A stretch of DNA of 27,217 bases from DASSKP01 sp035695045 (GTDB taxonomy: Bacteria; Actinomycetota; Actinomycetes; JAFAQI01), in NCBI GenBank assembly GCA_035695045.1, contig DASSEX010000044.1, forward strand, positions 1 to 27,217, written 5' to 3'. Within the stretch, counting starts at the first letter, position 1, and the number at the start of each line of letters is the position of its first letter. The notes under the pieces are model-generated. The model worked only from the letters and a program-made list of their open reading frames with translations, did no database searches and was not told where the DNA came from. Positions 1 through 6,765 of this stretch are shown one piece after another. The translations under genes were made by a program, and so were the position numbers.

Positions 1-22
1 CCCGGGTAGGAGGACCACCGGC

Positions 23-844
23 GTGACCACCCGCGCCATGCTCGCCGCCTTCGAGGGCTGGAACGACGCCGCCGACGCGGCGACCGGCGCGATCGAACAT
101 CTCGAGCAGGAGTGGGGCGCGCAGCCGTTCGGCGCGATCGATCCCGAGGACTACTACGACTACCAGGTCAACCGGCCGACGGTCCGTCTCGTCGACGGTG
201 TGACCCGGCGGATCGAGTGGCCGACGACGCGGCTGTCGATCGCGGACACCGGCGCCGCCGGCGAGGTCGTGCTGCTGCGAGGGCTCGAGCCCAACATGCG
301 CTGGCGCGCGTTCTGCGACGAGCTCGTCGACTTCGCGCACGAGCTGGACGTCGAGTCGGTCGTCTGCCTCGCAGCGTTGCTCGCCGACGTCCCGCACTCG
401 CGGCCGATCGAGGTCTACGGCTCGGCGTCCGACGAGGCGCTCGCGACCAGCCTCGGCCTGACCCGCTCGCGCTACGAAGGTCCGACCGGCATCGTGTCCG
501 TCTTCCACGAAGCGTGCGCTCGCGCCGGGCTGCGGGTGGTCACTTTCTGGGCGAGCGTGCCGCACTACGTCGCACAGGCGCCGTGCCCCAAGGCGACGTT
601 GTCGCTGTTGCACCGCGCGGAGGACGCGCTCGACATCGCAATCCCTCTCGGCACGCTGCCGGAGGATGCGCGCGACTGGGAACACGGCGTCGACAAGCTC
701 GCGCGCGAGGACAGCGAGATCGCGGAGTACATCCAGTCGCTGGAAGAGCGCGAGGACGAGTCAGAGCTGCCGGATGCCTCGGGCGACGCGATCGCCAAGG
801 CGTTCGAGCGCTACCTGCGCCGCCGCGACAACCCTCCCGCCTAG
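23..844 (+). CDS. PAC2 family protein (proteasome-assembly-chaperone-like)
   Basis: A 273-residue cytoplasmic protein with the look of the PAC2 family (PF09754), which in actinobacteria is a conserved protein of unproven function related in fold to eukaryotic proteasome assembly chaperones. Visible family features are the N-terminal AFEGWNDAADAAT segment, the central SVVCLAALLADVPHSRP stretch and the VPHYVAQAPCPKATLSLL stretch. The C-terminal 60 residues are acidic and charged, typical of the actinobacterial members. The GTG start is supported by AGGAGG at 8-13, nine bases upstream. There is no signal peptide. Its stop codon overlaps that of mshC on the other strand, a convergent arrangement I recall as common near mshC. 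The molecular role is unknown. The family call is recognition by eye. Confidence 0.88.
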   Translation: MTTRAMLAAFEGWNDAADAATGAIEHLEQEWGAQPFGAIDPEDYYDYQVNRPTVRLVDGVTRRIEWPTTRLSIADTGAAGEVVLLRGLEPNMRWRAFCDELVDFAHELDVESVVCLAALLADVPHSRPIEVYGSASDEALATSLGLTRSRYEGPTGIVSVFHEACARAGLRVVTFWASVPHYVAQAPCPKATLSLLHRAEDALDIAIPLGTLPEDARDWEHGVDKLAREDSEIAEYIQSLEEREDESELPDASGDAIAKAFERYLRRRDNPPA

Positions 845-2064
845 ACCACTCCCAGCAGGGCGTCGACGGCGGCGGCCGCGAGTTGCCCGGCTTGGGGGTC
901 GTCGCCTTCCGCCTCGGTCCAGCGGTCGACCGCTTCCAGCGCGCGAGGGGTGTCGAGGCCGTTGCCGAGCGCGACTCGCAGCTCAGCCACCAGCCGGTGC
1001 ACTTCAGGTGCGCGGTCCCGAGCAAAGGCGCTGCGCCATCCGGCGAGCCGCTGCTTCGCCGACTCGATCTCGTCGTCGTGCCATTCCCAGTCGTGCCGAT
1101 GGTCGTGCGCGAGCAGAGCGAGCCGGACCGCCATCGGGTCGACGGTCTGCCTCAAGCGGGAGACGAAGACCAGGTTGCCGCGCGATTTCGACATCTTCTC
1201 GCCCTCGTAGCCGACCATCGCCTGGTGGACGTAGGCGTGCGCGAACGGCCACTGCCCGGTCGCGACGTGGGCCTCCGCGGCGCCGAGCTCGTGGTGTGGG
1301 AAGACGAGGTCGCTGCCACCGCCCTGGACGTCGATGACCGGACCGAGGTGGTCCAGCGCGATCGCCGCGCACTCGACGTGCCAGCCGGGACGTCCCCGAC
1401 CGAGCGACGAGTCCCATGCGGGCTCCCCGGGCCGCACGCCCTGCCAGAGCAGGCAGTCGAGCGGGTCTTTCTTGCCGGGCCGCTCCGGGTCGCCACCACG
1501 CTCCGCGGACAGTCGCAGCATGTCCTCGACCGAGTAGTGGCCGACCTCACCGAAGTGTTCGGCCGCCGCGACGGAGAAGTAGACGTCACTGTCGACGTCG
1601 TACGCGGCGCCCTTCTCCCGCAAAGTGTTCACGATCTGCACGATGTCGGGGATGGCCTCGACCGCCCCGATGTAGTGCTCCGGCGGCAGGATGCGCAGCG
1701 CAGCCATGTCGTCGCGGAACAGCTGAGTCTCCCGCTCGGCGATGACGGTCCAGTCCTCCCCCGTCTGGCCGGCGCGCTCGAGAAGCGGGTCGTCGATGTC
1801 GGTGACGTTCTGCACGTAGTGAACGGTGCGGCCGGCATCCAGACAGAGCCGTTGGATGACGTCGAAGAGCAGGTACGTCGCCGCGTGACCGAGGTGAGTG
1901 GCGTCGTACGGCGTGATGCCACACACGTACATGCGCACGTCGTCCTGATCCGCTCCGATGCTGACGAGCGACTGCGACGCCGTGTCGTGGACGCGCGGCG
2001 GCTCACCGCTGCCGAGCCCGAGGTCGGCGAGGCGGGGAACCTCGACCGCGGGCCAGGACTCCAC
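841..2064 (-). CDS. mshC: L-cysteine:1D-myo-inositol 2-amino-2-deoxy-alpha-D-glucopyranoside ligase
   Basis: MshC joins L-cysteine to GlcN-Ins using ATP, the penultimate step of mycothiol synthesis, in the cytoplasm. The 407-residue protein is a class I cysteinyl-tRNA-synthetase homologue lacking the anticodon-binding C-terminus, as usual for MshC. Visible are the MYVCGITPYDATHLGHA segment (Cys48, HIGH-like motif at 57-60), WHVEC (Cys232) and FPHHE (His257-258), which are the expected zinc site, and KMSKS at 290-294. The GTG start has no Shine-Dalgarno site. TAGGCT lies exactly six bases upstream, suggesting a leaderless mRNA. The SCO1664-like gene ends 47 bases upstream on the same strand. 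A cysteinyl-tRNA synthetase is unlikely given the short C-terminus and the GITPYDATHLGHA signature. Confidence 0.95.
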   Translation of the reverse strand: MESWPAVEVPRLADLGLGSGEPPRVHDTASQSLVSIGADQDDVRMYVCGITPYDATHLGHAATYLLFDVIQRLCLDAGRTVHYVQNVTDIDDPLLERAGQTGEDWTVIAERETQLFRDDMAALRILPPEHYIGAVEAIPDIVQIVNTLREKGAAYDVDSDVYFSVAAAEHFGEVGHYSVEDMLRLSAERGGDPERPGKKDPLDCLLWQGVRPGEPAWDSSLGRGRPGWHVECAAIALDHLGPVIDVQGGGSDLVFPHHELGAAEAHVATGQWPFAHAYVHQAMVGYEGEKMSKSRGNLVFVSRLRQTVDPMAVRLALLAHDHRHDWEWHDDEIESAKQRLAGWRSAFARDRAPEVHRLVAELRVALGNGLDTPRALEAVDRWTEAEGDDPQAGQLAAAAVDALLGVV

Positions 2065-2070
2065 ACGCCG

Positions 2071-2076
2071 AGCCTA
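2071..2076 (-). promoter_or_regulatory. -10 element of mshC (leaderless type)
   Basis: On the minus strand this reads TAGGCT, a TANNNT match. It is followed by six bases and then the GTG start of mshC, so the start codon would sit at or next to +1. No convincing -35 box is seen. Confidence 0.5.
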
Positions 2077-2111
2077 ATGTGAGGTGACGAACCAGCAGAC
2101 CGCTGCGTCCG

Positions 2112-2840
2112 TCAGAACGGGGGCCAGGGCACCGGCGGCCACTCGTCGCTCGGTTGCGGATGGCGTCGCGTCGTCAGCAACCGGTCGATCCGCATGAAGG
2201 TCATCGCGACCTCTTCCGCGTCGAGCAGGTCGCGAAGAGCGGCGCCGAGATCGCCTTCCAGCTGCGCGCGCAGCCCGGACAACACGTCGATCGCCTCGTC
2301 GTCGAGGGGACGTCCGCGCCACTGCCACAGCAATGTGCGCAGCTTGTCGTCCGTCGAGAAGCAGACACCGTGGTCGACACCGAAGATGTGCCCGTCGGTT
2401 GTCGGCAGCAGATGGCCGCCCTTGCGGTCCGCGTTGTTGACGACGGCATCGAAGACGGCCATCCGGCGAAGCTGCGGATGACGGCTGCGTGCGAGCGCAC
2501 CCAGGTCAACCGTCTCGTCGACGTCGATCCAGAGCTGGCACATACCGATGCCGAACGGTCCGTCTCGCAACACCGTCGGCGGCACGATGTCCCAGCCGGT
2601 CGCCTCCGAGACGACGTACGCCGCCACCTCGCGGTAGGCCAGCGTCCCGTCGGGGAAGTCCCACAGCGGTCGCTCGCCCACGATCGGCTTGTGCACGCAT
2701 GCCGTGGTGACACCGTCCAGAGTCACCGTGCAGAACAGGGTGGCGTTCGAGGCGTCGTACAGGCGGCCTTCGACGGAGAGCTCACCCTCGCGGAGCAGGC
2801 GCAGGGCGTCGCCGAGGTCGAGCGTGGCCGGTTCTGACAC
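2112..2840 (-). CDS. SCO1664-like protein with PI3/4-kinase-like fold
   Basis: A 242-residue soluble protein of the actinobacterial SCO1664 family (TIGR03843 as I recall), biochemically uncharacterised. Kinase-like landmarks are visible: a candidate ATP-contacting lysine in CVHKP (Lys51), a glutamate in YREVAAY (Glu71), a catalytic-loop-like DAVVNNADRKGGH (Asp131, Asn136, Asp138, 131-143), and a DFG-like VDHG (Asp156). The order matches atypical PI3/4-kinase or HipA folds, so phosphotransfer is plausible but inferred. The start is GTG at 2838-2840, chosen because GGAGGAGGG stands just before it; the longer upstream reading frame runs through the DUF3090 gene. DUF3090 ends 62 bases upstream and mshC follows, suggesting co-regulation. 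The substrate is unknown. Confidence 0.85.
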   Translation of the reverse strand: MSEPATLDLGDALRLLREGELSVEGRLYDASNATLFCTVTLDGVTTACVHKPIVGERPLWDFPDGTLAYREVAAYVVSEATGWDIVPPTVLRDGPFGIGMCQLWIDVDETVDLGALARSRHPQLRRMAVFDAVVNNADRKGGHLLPTTDGHIFGVDHGVCFSTDDKLRTLLWQWRGRPLDDEAIDVLSGLRAQLEGDLGAALRDLLDAEEVAMTFMRIDRLLTTRRHPQPSDEWPPVPWPPF

Positions 2841-2902
2841 GCGCCCTCCTCCCACGCCGCCGCTGCGGATGCGGGCCGGTGAGTCCGGCACCGACTCCAG
2901 TG

Positions 2903-3457
2903 TTACCCGCGGTGCCCGTTCTGGCGTGGGCAGACGTGACCACTGGGGTCCAGCGGGTTGCCGCAGAGCGGGCACGGCGGGCGGCCGGCGGCGACTACCC
3001 GCAGCGCGCGCTTCGCGAAGGCGCGGGCTGCGGCCGGAGTGAGTCGCACCCGCAGCAGGTCGCCGGTGAACTCGGTGGTCTCCGCGGGCTCCTCGCCCTC
3101 GTCGGCCTCGATCGACTGCGCCTCGACGAGCACGGTGTCGGTGTCGTCGTCCCACGCGAGCGCGAGGGTGCCGACCCGGAACTCCTCCTCGACAGGCGTC
3201 GACAACGGGGCGACGTCTTCCATCTCCGGCGGGGCCACCGGCGGCACTTGCGAGTCGCTGCCCTGCCGGCGGCGTACCTCGTCCAGCAGCTCTTCGAGCT
3301 TCTCGGCCAGAGCCGCGACCTGCACCTTCTCGAGAGCGACGGAGATCATGCGCTGGCCCGCGGTCGCCTGCAGGAAGAACGTGCGCTCGCCGGGCTGGCC
3401 CACGGTGCCCGCGACGAAGCGATCCGGTGGGTCGAACTCATGGAGCTGGCCGGCCAT
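2903..3457 (-). CDS. DUF3090 family protein with C-terminal zinc-knuckle-like motif
   Basis: A 184-residue cytoplasmic protein of family DUF3090 (TIGR03847 as I recall), part of an uncharacterised actinobacterial gene trio. The N-terminus FDPPDRFVAGTVGQPGERTF is the family signature. The middle (about 90-125) is acidic. The C-terminus holds CPLCG...HVCPRQNGH (Cys162, Cys165, His174, Cys176, His182), a likely metal-binding knuckle. The ATG start has no strong Shine-Dalgarno site, but TAGGGT lies exactly six bases before it, which suggests leaderless transcription. A small hairpin (TCCCC-TGC-GGGGA, 3475-3487) lies further upstream. The usual partner phosphomutase is separated here by a gene on the other strand. 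Function is unknown; an adaptor for the neighbouring kinase-like and phosphatase-like proteins is only a guess. Confidence 0.9.
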   Translation of the reverse strand: MAGQLHEFDPPDRFVAGTVGQPGERTFFLQATAGQRMISVALEKVQVAALAEKLEELLDEVRRRQGSDSQVPPVAPPEMEDVAPLSTPVEEEFRVGTLALAWDDDTDTVLVEAQSIEADEGEEPAETTEFTGDLLRVRLTPAAARAFAKRALRVVAAGRPPCPLCGNPLDPSGHVCPRQNGHRG

Positions 3458-3463
3458 CGGGCC

Positions 3464-3469
3464 ACCCTA
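3464..3469 (-). promoter_or_regulatory. -10 element of DUF3090 gene (leaderless type)
   Basis: On the minus strand this is TAGGGT, then six bases, then the ATG of the DUF3090 gene. It is the same hexamer and spacing as at the aldo/keto reductase gene. Confidence 0.5.
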
Positions 3470-3622
3470 TGCAATCCCCTGCGGGGACCGTCGCAGTGAC
3501 AAACCGGAAGTCCTCGGGCACACGTGGCGAGCCGGTCAAGACGACGTAGGCAGAGCGGTCTCGTGACCTCTAACTTGTTCGGCTGAGAAACCGGTCCACC
3601 GCGTTTTTAAGGGGGAATCGCG

Positions 3623-4288
3623 ATGGTGTTTCGCACGCTCCGCCGACCTGCCCACGCCACGGTCGTGGCCTACGTCGCACTGGTGCTCGCGATGGGCGGC
3701 ACCGCGGTTGCGGCCACGGGCGGGACGTTCCTGCTCGGCAAGGCGAACGGTGCCGGCCGAACGACGTCGCTCGTCAACAGCGGCAAGGGCGCGGCACTCC
3801 GCGTGGCAGCGCACAACCTGTCGACGCCACCGCTGTCCGTTGGTCTGAACAAGACGAGGATCCACAACCTCAATGCCGACTTCCTCGACGGCTTGACGTC
3901 GGCGCAGCTGCAGCGACGTGTGAGCGGAACCTGCGCGAACGGCAGCTCGATCACCGCCGTGCGCGCGGGCGGCGGAGTGGCCTGCGGCGCGCGCATCATG
4001 TGGGCCGTCGTCAACGCCGACGGATCATTGGCTCGCGGGACCAGCGGCGTCGCATCGTCCAAGGTGGGAACGGGTCAGTACAACGTGACCTTCTCAGGTG
4101 ATGTCAGCCAGTGCGCGCAGATCACCGGCGGCGGCCTAGCCGACAACGCCGGAGTCGCGCCGGTCGCGACGACGGGAACGTCGACGCTGAATGGCAACCC
4201 CAAAGGCGTGTTCGTGGCGACTTACAAGGAAGCGAACGGCGCATTCGGCGCACAGGACGCCGGGTTCCACCTGTTGGTGGTCTGCTGA
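3623..4288 (+). CDS. Secreted or membrane-anchored hypothetical protein
   Basis: A 221-residue protein with a positively charged N-terminus (FRTLRRPAHA), a hydrophobic segment at about 12-31 ending TAVAA, and then an extracellular-type domain rich in Gly, Ala, Thr and Asn. The segments GGTFLLGKAN, NLNADFLDGLTSAQL and CANGSSITAVRAGGGVACG recall a widespread, uncharacterised family of exported actinobacterial proteins, often seen as paralogues in Nocardioides and Thermoleophilia. Four cysteines (the two CANG/VACG cysteines, CAQI and the terminal VVC) could form two disulfides. An AAGGGGGA Shine-Dalgarno site precedes the ATG, and TAACTT at 3571-3576 is a possible -10. It lies between the DUF3090 and phosphomutase genes on the opposite strand, ending three bases from the latter, so it looks like an insertion into that block. 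No enzymatic motif is seen. Confidence 0.75.
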   Translation: MVFRTLRRPAHATVVAYVALVLAMGGTAVAATGGTFLLGKANGAGRTTSLVNSGKGAALRVAAHNLSTPPLSVGLNKTRIHNLNADFLDGLTSAQLQRRVSGTCANGSSITAVRAGGGVACGARIMWAVVNADGSLARGTSGVASSKVGTGQYNVTFSGDVSQCAQITGGGLADNAGVAPVATTGTSTLNGNPKGVFVATYKEANGAFGAQDAGFHLLVVC

Positions 4289-4291
4289 CGG

Positions 4292-4975
4292 TTACGCGGA
4301 TCCGGCACCGCCGCCCACGGCGGCGTCGGACGACCGCCGCGACGAACGGCGGCGCTTCGGCGGCCTGAGGTCGTCGACGGCGCCGCCGGTGTCGTTCATC
4401 CGGAGGACGAACGGCCGCAGCGGCGTGTAGCGCACGACCGACAGCGAGCACGGGTCGACCTGGATGCGCTGGAACAGGTCGAGGTGCATCCCGAGCGCGT
4501 CCGCGAGCAGCGACTTGATGACGTCGCCGTGCGACACCGCGATCCAGGTCGCGTCCTCACCGAGCCGCGCGTTGTGCTCCCTCACGGCCGCGACCGCTCG
4601 CGCCTGTGTCTCGCGCAGGGCCTCGCCACCGGGGAACGCCGCCGCACTCGGATGCGCCTGCACGACCTTCCAGAGCGGATCCTTGGCCAGCTTCTTGAGC
4701 TCCTGACCGGTCCAGTCGCCGTACTGGCACTCCCCCAGCCGCTCGTCGGTCTCGACGGAGAGGTTCCGCTCGGCGGCGAGGGCGGCCGCGGTCTCCTGGC
4801 AGCGTTCGAGCGGGCTCGCGATCACGCCGGCGACCGGCAGATCGGCGAGCCGCTGGGCGAGAGCCTTCGCCTGCGCCTGACCCTTGTCGTTGAGGTGGAC
4901 GCCCGGCGTCCAGCCGGCGAGGACCGGTCCGGTCATCGCCGTGAGCCCGTGTCGCACGAGCAGGACGGTCGCCAC
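4292..4975 (-). CDS. Histidine phosphatase superfamily protein, MSMEG_4193 type
   Basis: A 227-residue cytoplasmic protein of the phosphoglycerate-mutase/histidine-phosphatase superfamily, subgroup MSMEG_4193 (TIGR03848 as I recall). The N-terminal RHG motif (VLLVRHG, His9) carries the expected phospho-accepting histidine. SPLERCQET gives the second phosphate-binding arginine, GECQYGDW the acidic region, and VSHGD the second catalytic histidine. The last 25 residues are a basic, low-complexity tail. The start is GTG; no Shine-Dalgarno site is visible, but TAGGCT lies exactly six bases upstream. It is the third member of the kinase-like/DUF3090/phosphomutase trio. Its substrate is unknown. An opposing phosphatase for the SCO1664-like protein is an attractive inference, not evidence. 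Confidence 0.9.
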   Translation of the reverse strand: MATVLLVRHGLTAMTGPVLAGWTPGVHLNDKGQAQAKALAQRLADLPVAGVIASPLERCQETAAALAAERNLSVETDERLGECQYGDWTGQELKKLAKDPLWKVVQAHPSAAAFPGGEALRETQARAVAAVREHNARLGEDATWIAVSHGDVIKSLLADALGMHLDLFQRIQVDPCSLSVVRYTPLRPFVLRMNDTGGAVDDLRPPKRRRSSRRSSDAAVGGGAGSA

Positions 4976-4981
4976 GGGGCG

Positions 4982-4987
4982 AGCCTA
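4982..4987 (-). promoter_or_regulatory. -10 element of phosphomutase gene (leaderless type)
   Basis: On the minus strand this reads TAGGCT, six bases before the GTG start. Hexamer and spacing are identical to mshC, and the flanking sequence is also similar (TAGGCTCG in both). Confidence 0.5.
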
Positions 4988-5039
4988 TGTGCGGGAGAGC
5001 CCGGCGTTACCCCCGCGCCAGGTTCGTCGTTGATCAGGC

Positions 5040-5216
5040 ATGAGCAGCACGAGTCACCGCCCCTTCTGGGACGGACCCATCGAGGACCGGATCGAGCGGC
5101 TCGAGCGACAGCTGGCGACTCCCGCGGACGACCGCGACGAGGACGCACTGCAGCTCGCGCTGTGCGTACTCCGGCAGGTCCGCGCCGAGACGACCACGCC
5201 TCGGCTCGCGAGCTGA
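5040..5216 (+). CDS. Small charged hypothetical protein (58 aa)
   Basis: The ATG at 5040 opens a 58-codon frame ending TGA at 5214-5216. The product starts MSSTSHRPFWDGPIEDRIER and has an amphipathic, charged helix-like middle (DRIERLERQLA, then ALQLALCVLRQVRAE). Codon third positions are almost all G or C, as in real genes here. Only a weak CAGG precedes the start. A strong hairpin begins two bases after the stop, which fits a transcription terminator for this gene. Longer minus-strand frames cover the same DNA but have arginine/serine-rich, shadow-like compositions. I do not recognise a family. The call rests on composition, context and the terminator. Confidence 0.5.
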   Translation: MSSTSHRPFWDGPIEDRIERLERQLATPADDRDEDALQLALCVLRQVRAETTTPRLAS

Positions 5217-5217
5217 C

Positions 5218-5246
5218 AGCAGCGGCCGGCTAGGCCGGCTGCTGCT
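5218..5246. terminator. Bidirectional hairpin terminator
   Basis: Arms AGCAGCGGCCGGC (5218-5230) and GCCGGCTGCTGCT (5234-5246) pair over 13 positions with a single G-U and a TAG loop. The hairpin sits exactly between two convergent genes; the loop contains part of the stop codon of the minus-strand gene. There is no T-tract, as is common for actinobacterial terminators. Confidence 0.7.
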
Positions 5247-5574
5247 CCGACACCCGCCGGCGCCGCCACCAGGCGCTCGATCGTGTCTCGAGCGAGGCTG
5301 CCTGAGCCTGCTCGACCTCCGCGAGGCGGACCCGCAGCGCCGCGGCCTCGTCCTCCGCGCGCGCTGCGCGAACCTCTGCGTCGACGCGGAGCGCCGCCTG
5401 CTCCGTGAGCGCGACCCGGGCGGCCTTGAGCTCGTCACGCAGCGGCCGCAGCCGCTTGGTCATCACGCGGTCGATCGTCGTCTCGACGACAGAGGCTTCC
5501 ATGACGGCGCCGAGCCGCTGCCGGACGCTTGAGCGGGGAGCGGACGTCGTACGCGAGGGGGTCTTCGTAGCCAT
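5230..5574 (-). CDS. Coiled-coil hypothetical protein
   Basis: A 114-residue protein with a basic, Ser/Thr/Arg-rich N-terminus (about 1-25), then a long heptad-like helical region rich in Ala, Glu, Arg and Leu (about 40-100), and a basic WWRRRR patch near the C-terminus. It has no signal peptide, membrane segment or enzymatic motif. The ATG start is preceded by GAGGA at eight bases. Its stop codon lies in the loop of the 5218-5246 hairpin, so the transcript would end within the stem-loop. A cytoplasmic coiled-coil protein, perhaps nucleic-acid- or membrane-associated through its basic ends, is the most that can be said. I do not recognise a family. Confidence 0.65.
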   Translation of the reverse strand: MATKTPSRTTSAPRSSVRQRLGAVMEASVVETTIDRVMTKRLRPLRDELKAARVALTEQAALRVDAEVRAARAEDEAAALRVRLAEVEQAQAASLETRSSAWWRRRRVSEQQPA

Positions 5575-5632
5575 GACCGCATCCTCGCGAAGGCATCCGC
5601 CGAGACCAAGGTCATCGCCCGGCGTGTCTACA

Positions 5633-5673
5633 CAATCGCGGGCTGATCGTCTGTCGCGATCAGCCCGCGATTG
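5633..5673. terminator. Perfect 17-bp hairpin terminator
   Basis: CAATCGCGGGCTGATCG (5633-5649) pairs perfectly with CGATCAGCCCGCGATTG (5657-5673) across a 7-base loop. It starts five bases beyond the stop of the oxidoreductase gene, which ends at 5678 on the minus strand. There is no U-tract on either side. It also separates that gene from the start of the coiled-coil gene. Confidence 0.75.
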
Positions 5674-5677
5674 ACGA

Positions 5678-6727
5678 TCAGGAACCGACGCCGGACTTGT
5701 CGAGGGCTTCCGCGGCGGCGCGCAGCGTCGCCACCCGCTGCTCCTGAGTGGCGCCGTAGCCGCTCACGTTCAGCGTCGTGACGCCGGCAGCCGCCAGCCG
5801 CTGCATCTTCTCCGCCATCCGGTCCACCGACCCGATGAGCGCGGTGCGATCGATGAAGTCGAACGGCACCTTGCTCGCCGCCTCGTCGTACTTCCGGTCG
5901 AGGTAGAGGTCCTGGATCTCCTTCGCCTCCGCCTCGTAGCCCATCCGCACTGCGAGCCGGTTGTAGAAGTTCTGCTCACGAGACCCCATGCCGCCGATGT
6001 AGAGCGCGGCATACGCCCGGATCGGGTCGGCGCACGCCTCCAGGTCGTCCCCGACGACCACGGGTGCGGTCGGTACGACGTCGAACGGCGCATCGGCCCG
6101 GCCGGCACGCTCCATGCCGGCGCGGATCGAGTCCATCTGGTCGGACGCGAACTCGGGGTCGTAGAAGATCGCCAGCCAGCCGTCACACTTCTCCCCGGCC
6201 AGCTCGAGGTTCTTCGGCCCGATGGCCGCCAGGTAGATCGGCATGTACTCGCGCACCGGATGGATGATCATCTTCAGTGGCTTGCCCGGGCCGTCCGGCA
6301 GCGGCAGCGTGTAGTGCTCACCTTGGTAGGCGACCCGCTCGCGGGCGAACGCCATCCGGATGATGTCGATGTACTCGCGCGTCCGGCCCAGCGGCTTGTC
6401 GAACTTCGCGCCGTGCCAGCCCTCGGACACCTGCGGTCCGGACACACCGAGCCCGAGCCGGAACCGTCCTTCCGACAGGGTGTCGATGGTGGCCGCAGTC
6501 ATCGCGGTCATCGCCGGCGACCGCGCCGGGATCTGGAAGATCGCGCTGCCGACGTCGATCTTGGACGTCTTGGCGGCGATCCACGTCAGGACGGTCGCGG
6601 CGTCGTTGCCGTAGGCCTCCGCGCACCAGGCGACGGAGTAGCCCAGCCGCTCGGCCTCGAGGACCATGTCGATGTTGTCCTTGCCCGAGACAAGGCCCCA
6701 GTAGCCGATGTTCAAGCCCAGTTTCAT
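5678..6727 (-). CDS. LLM-class F420-dependent oxidoreductase
   Basis: A 349-residue TIM-barrel flavin/F420-type oxidoreductase of the bacterial luciferase-like superfamily. Visible signatures are MKLGLNIGYWG at the N-terminus, AERLGYSVAWCAEAYGNDA (about 26-44), the non-prolyl-cis-peptide region VGSAIFQIPARSPAMTAMTA, GRFRLGLGVSGPQVSEGWHG, and IYLAAIGPKNLELAGE followed by CDGWL. These match the mycobacterial-type F420 subfamily that I recall as TIGR03559. The substrate cannot be read from sequence; hydride transfer from reduced F420 is the expected chemistry. The ATG has GATAGT six bases upstream and no clear Shine-Dalgarno site. The aldo/keto reductase gene diverges only 38 bases away. Confidence 0.9.
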   Translation of the reverse strand: MKLGLNIGYWGLVSGKDNIDMVLEAERLGYSVAWCAEAYGNDAATVLTWIAAKTSKIDVGSAIFQIPARSPAMTAMTAATIDTLSEGRFRLGLGVSGPQVSEGWHGAKFDKPLGRTREYIDIIRMAFARERVAYQGEHYTLPLPDGPGKPLKMIIHPVREYMPIYLAAIGPKNLELAGEKCDGWLAIFYDPEFASDQMDSIRAGMERAGRADAPFDVVPTAPVVVGDDLEACADPIRAYAALYIGGMGSREQNFYNRLAVRMGYEAEAKEIQDLYLDRKYDEAASKVPFDFIDRTALIGSVDRMAEKMQRLAAAGVTTLNVSGYGATQEQRVATLRAAAEALDKSGVGS

Positions 6728-6733
6728 TCCGCG

Positions 6734-6739
6734 ACTATC
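6734..6739 (-). promoter_or_regulatory. -10 element of F420-type oxidoreductase gene
   Basis: On the minus strand this reads GATAGT, six bases before the ATG. A candidate -35 (CCGACC, minus strand of 6757-6762) lies 17 bases upstream and overlaps the -10 of the divergent gene. Confidence 0.4.
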
Positions 6740-6753
6740 CCATCCGGCATCTG

Positions 6754-6759
6754 TAGGGT
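6754..6759 (+). promoter_or_regulatory. -10 element of aldo/keto reductase gene (leaderless type)
   Basis: TAGGGT followed by six bases and the ATG at 6766. A GAC-core -35 candidate (GCGACT, 6731-6736) lies 17 bases upstream. Confidence 0.5.
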
Positions 6760-6765
6760 CGGCTC

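Noticed and set aside
112..2082. 656-codon plus-strand frame across the PAC2 and mshC genes
   Set aside because: The product is arginine/alanine-rich and low in complexity, and it is antisense to the strongly supported mshC. It is a GC-bias shadow.
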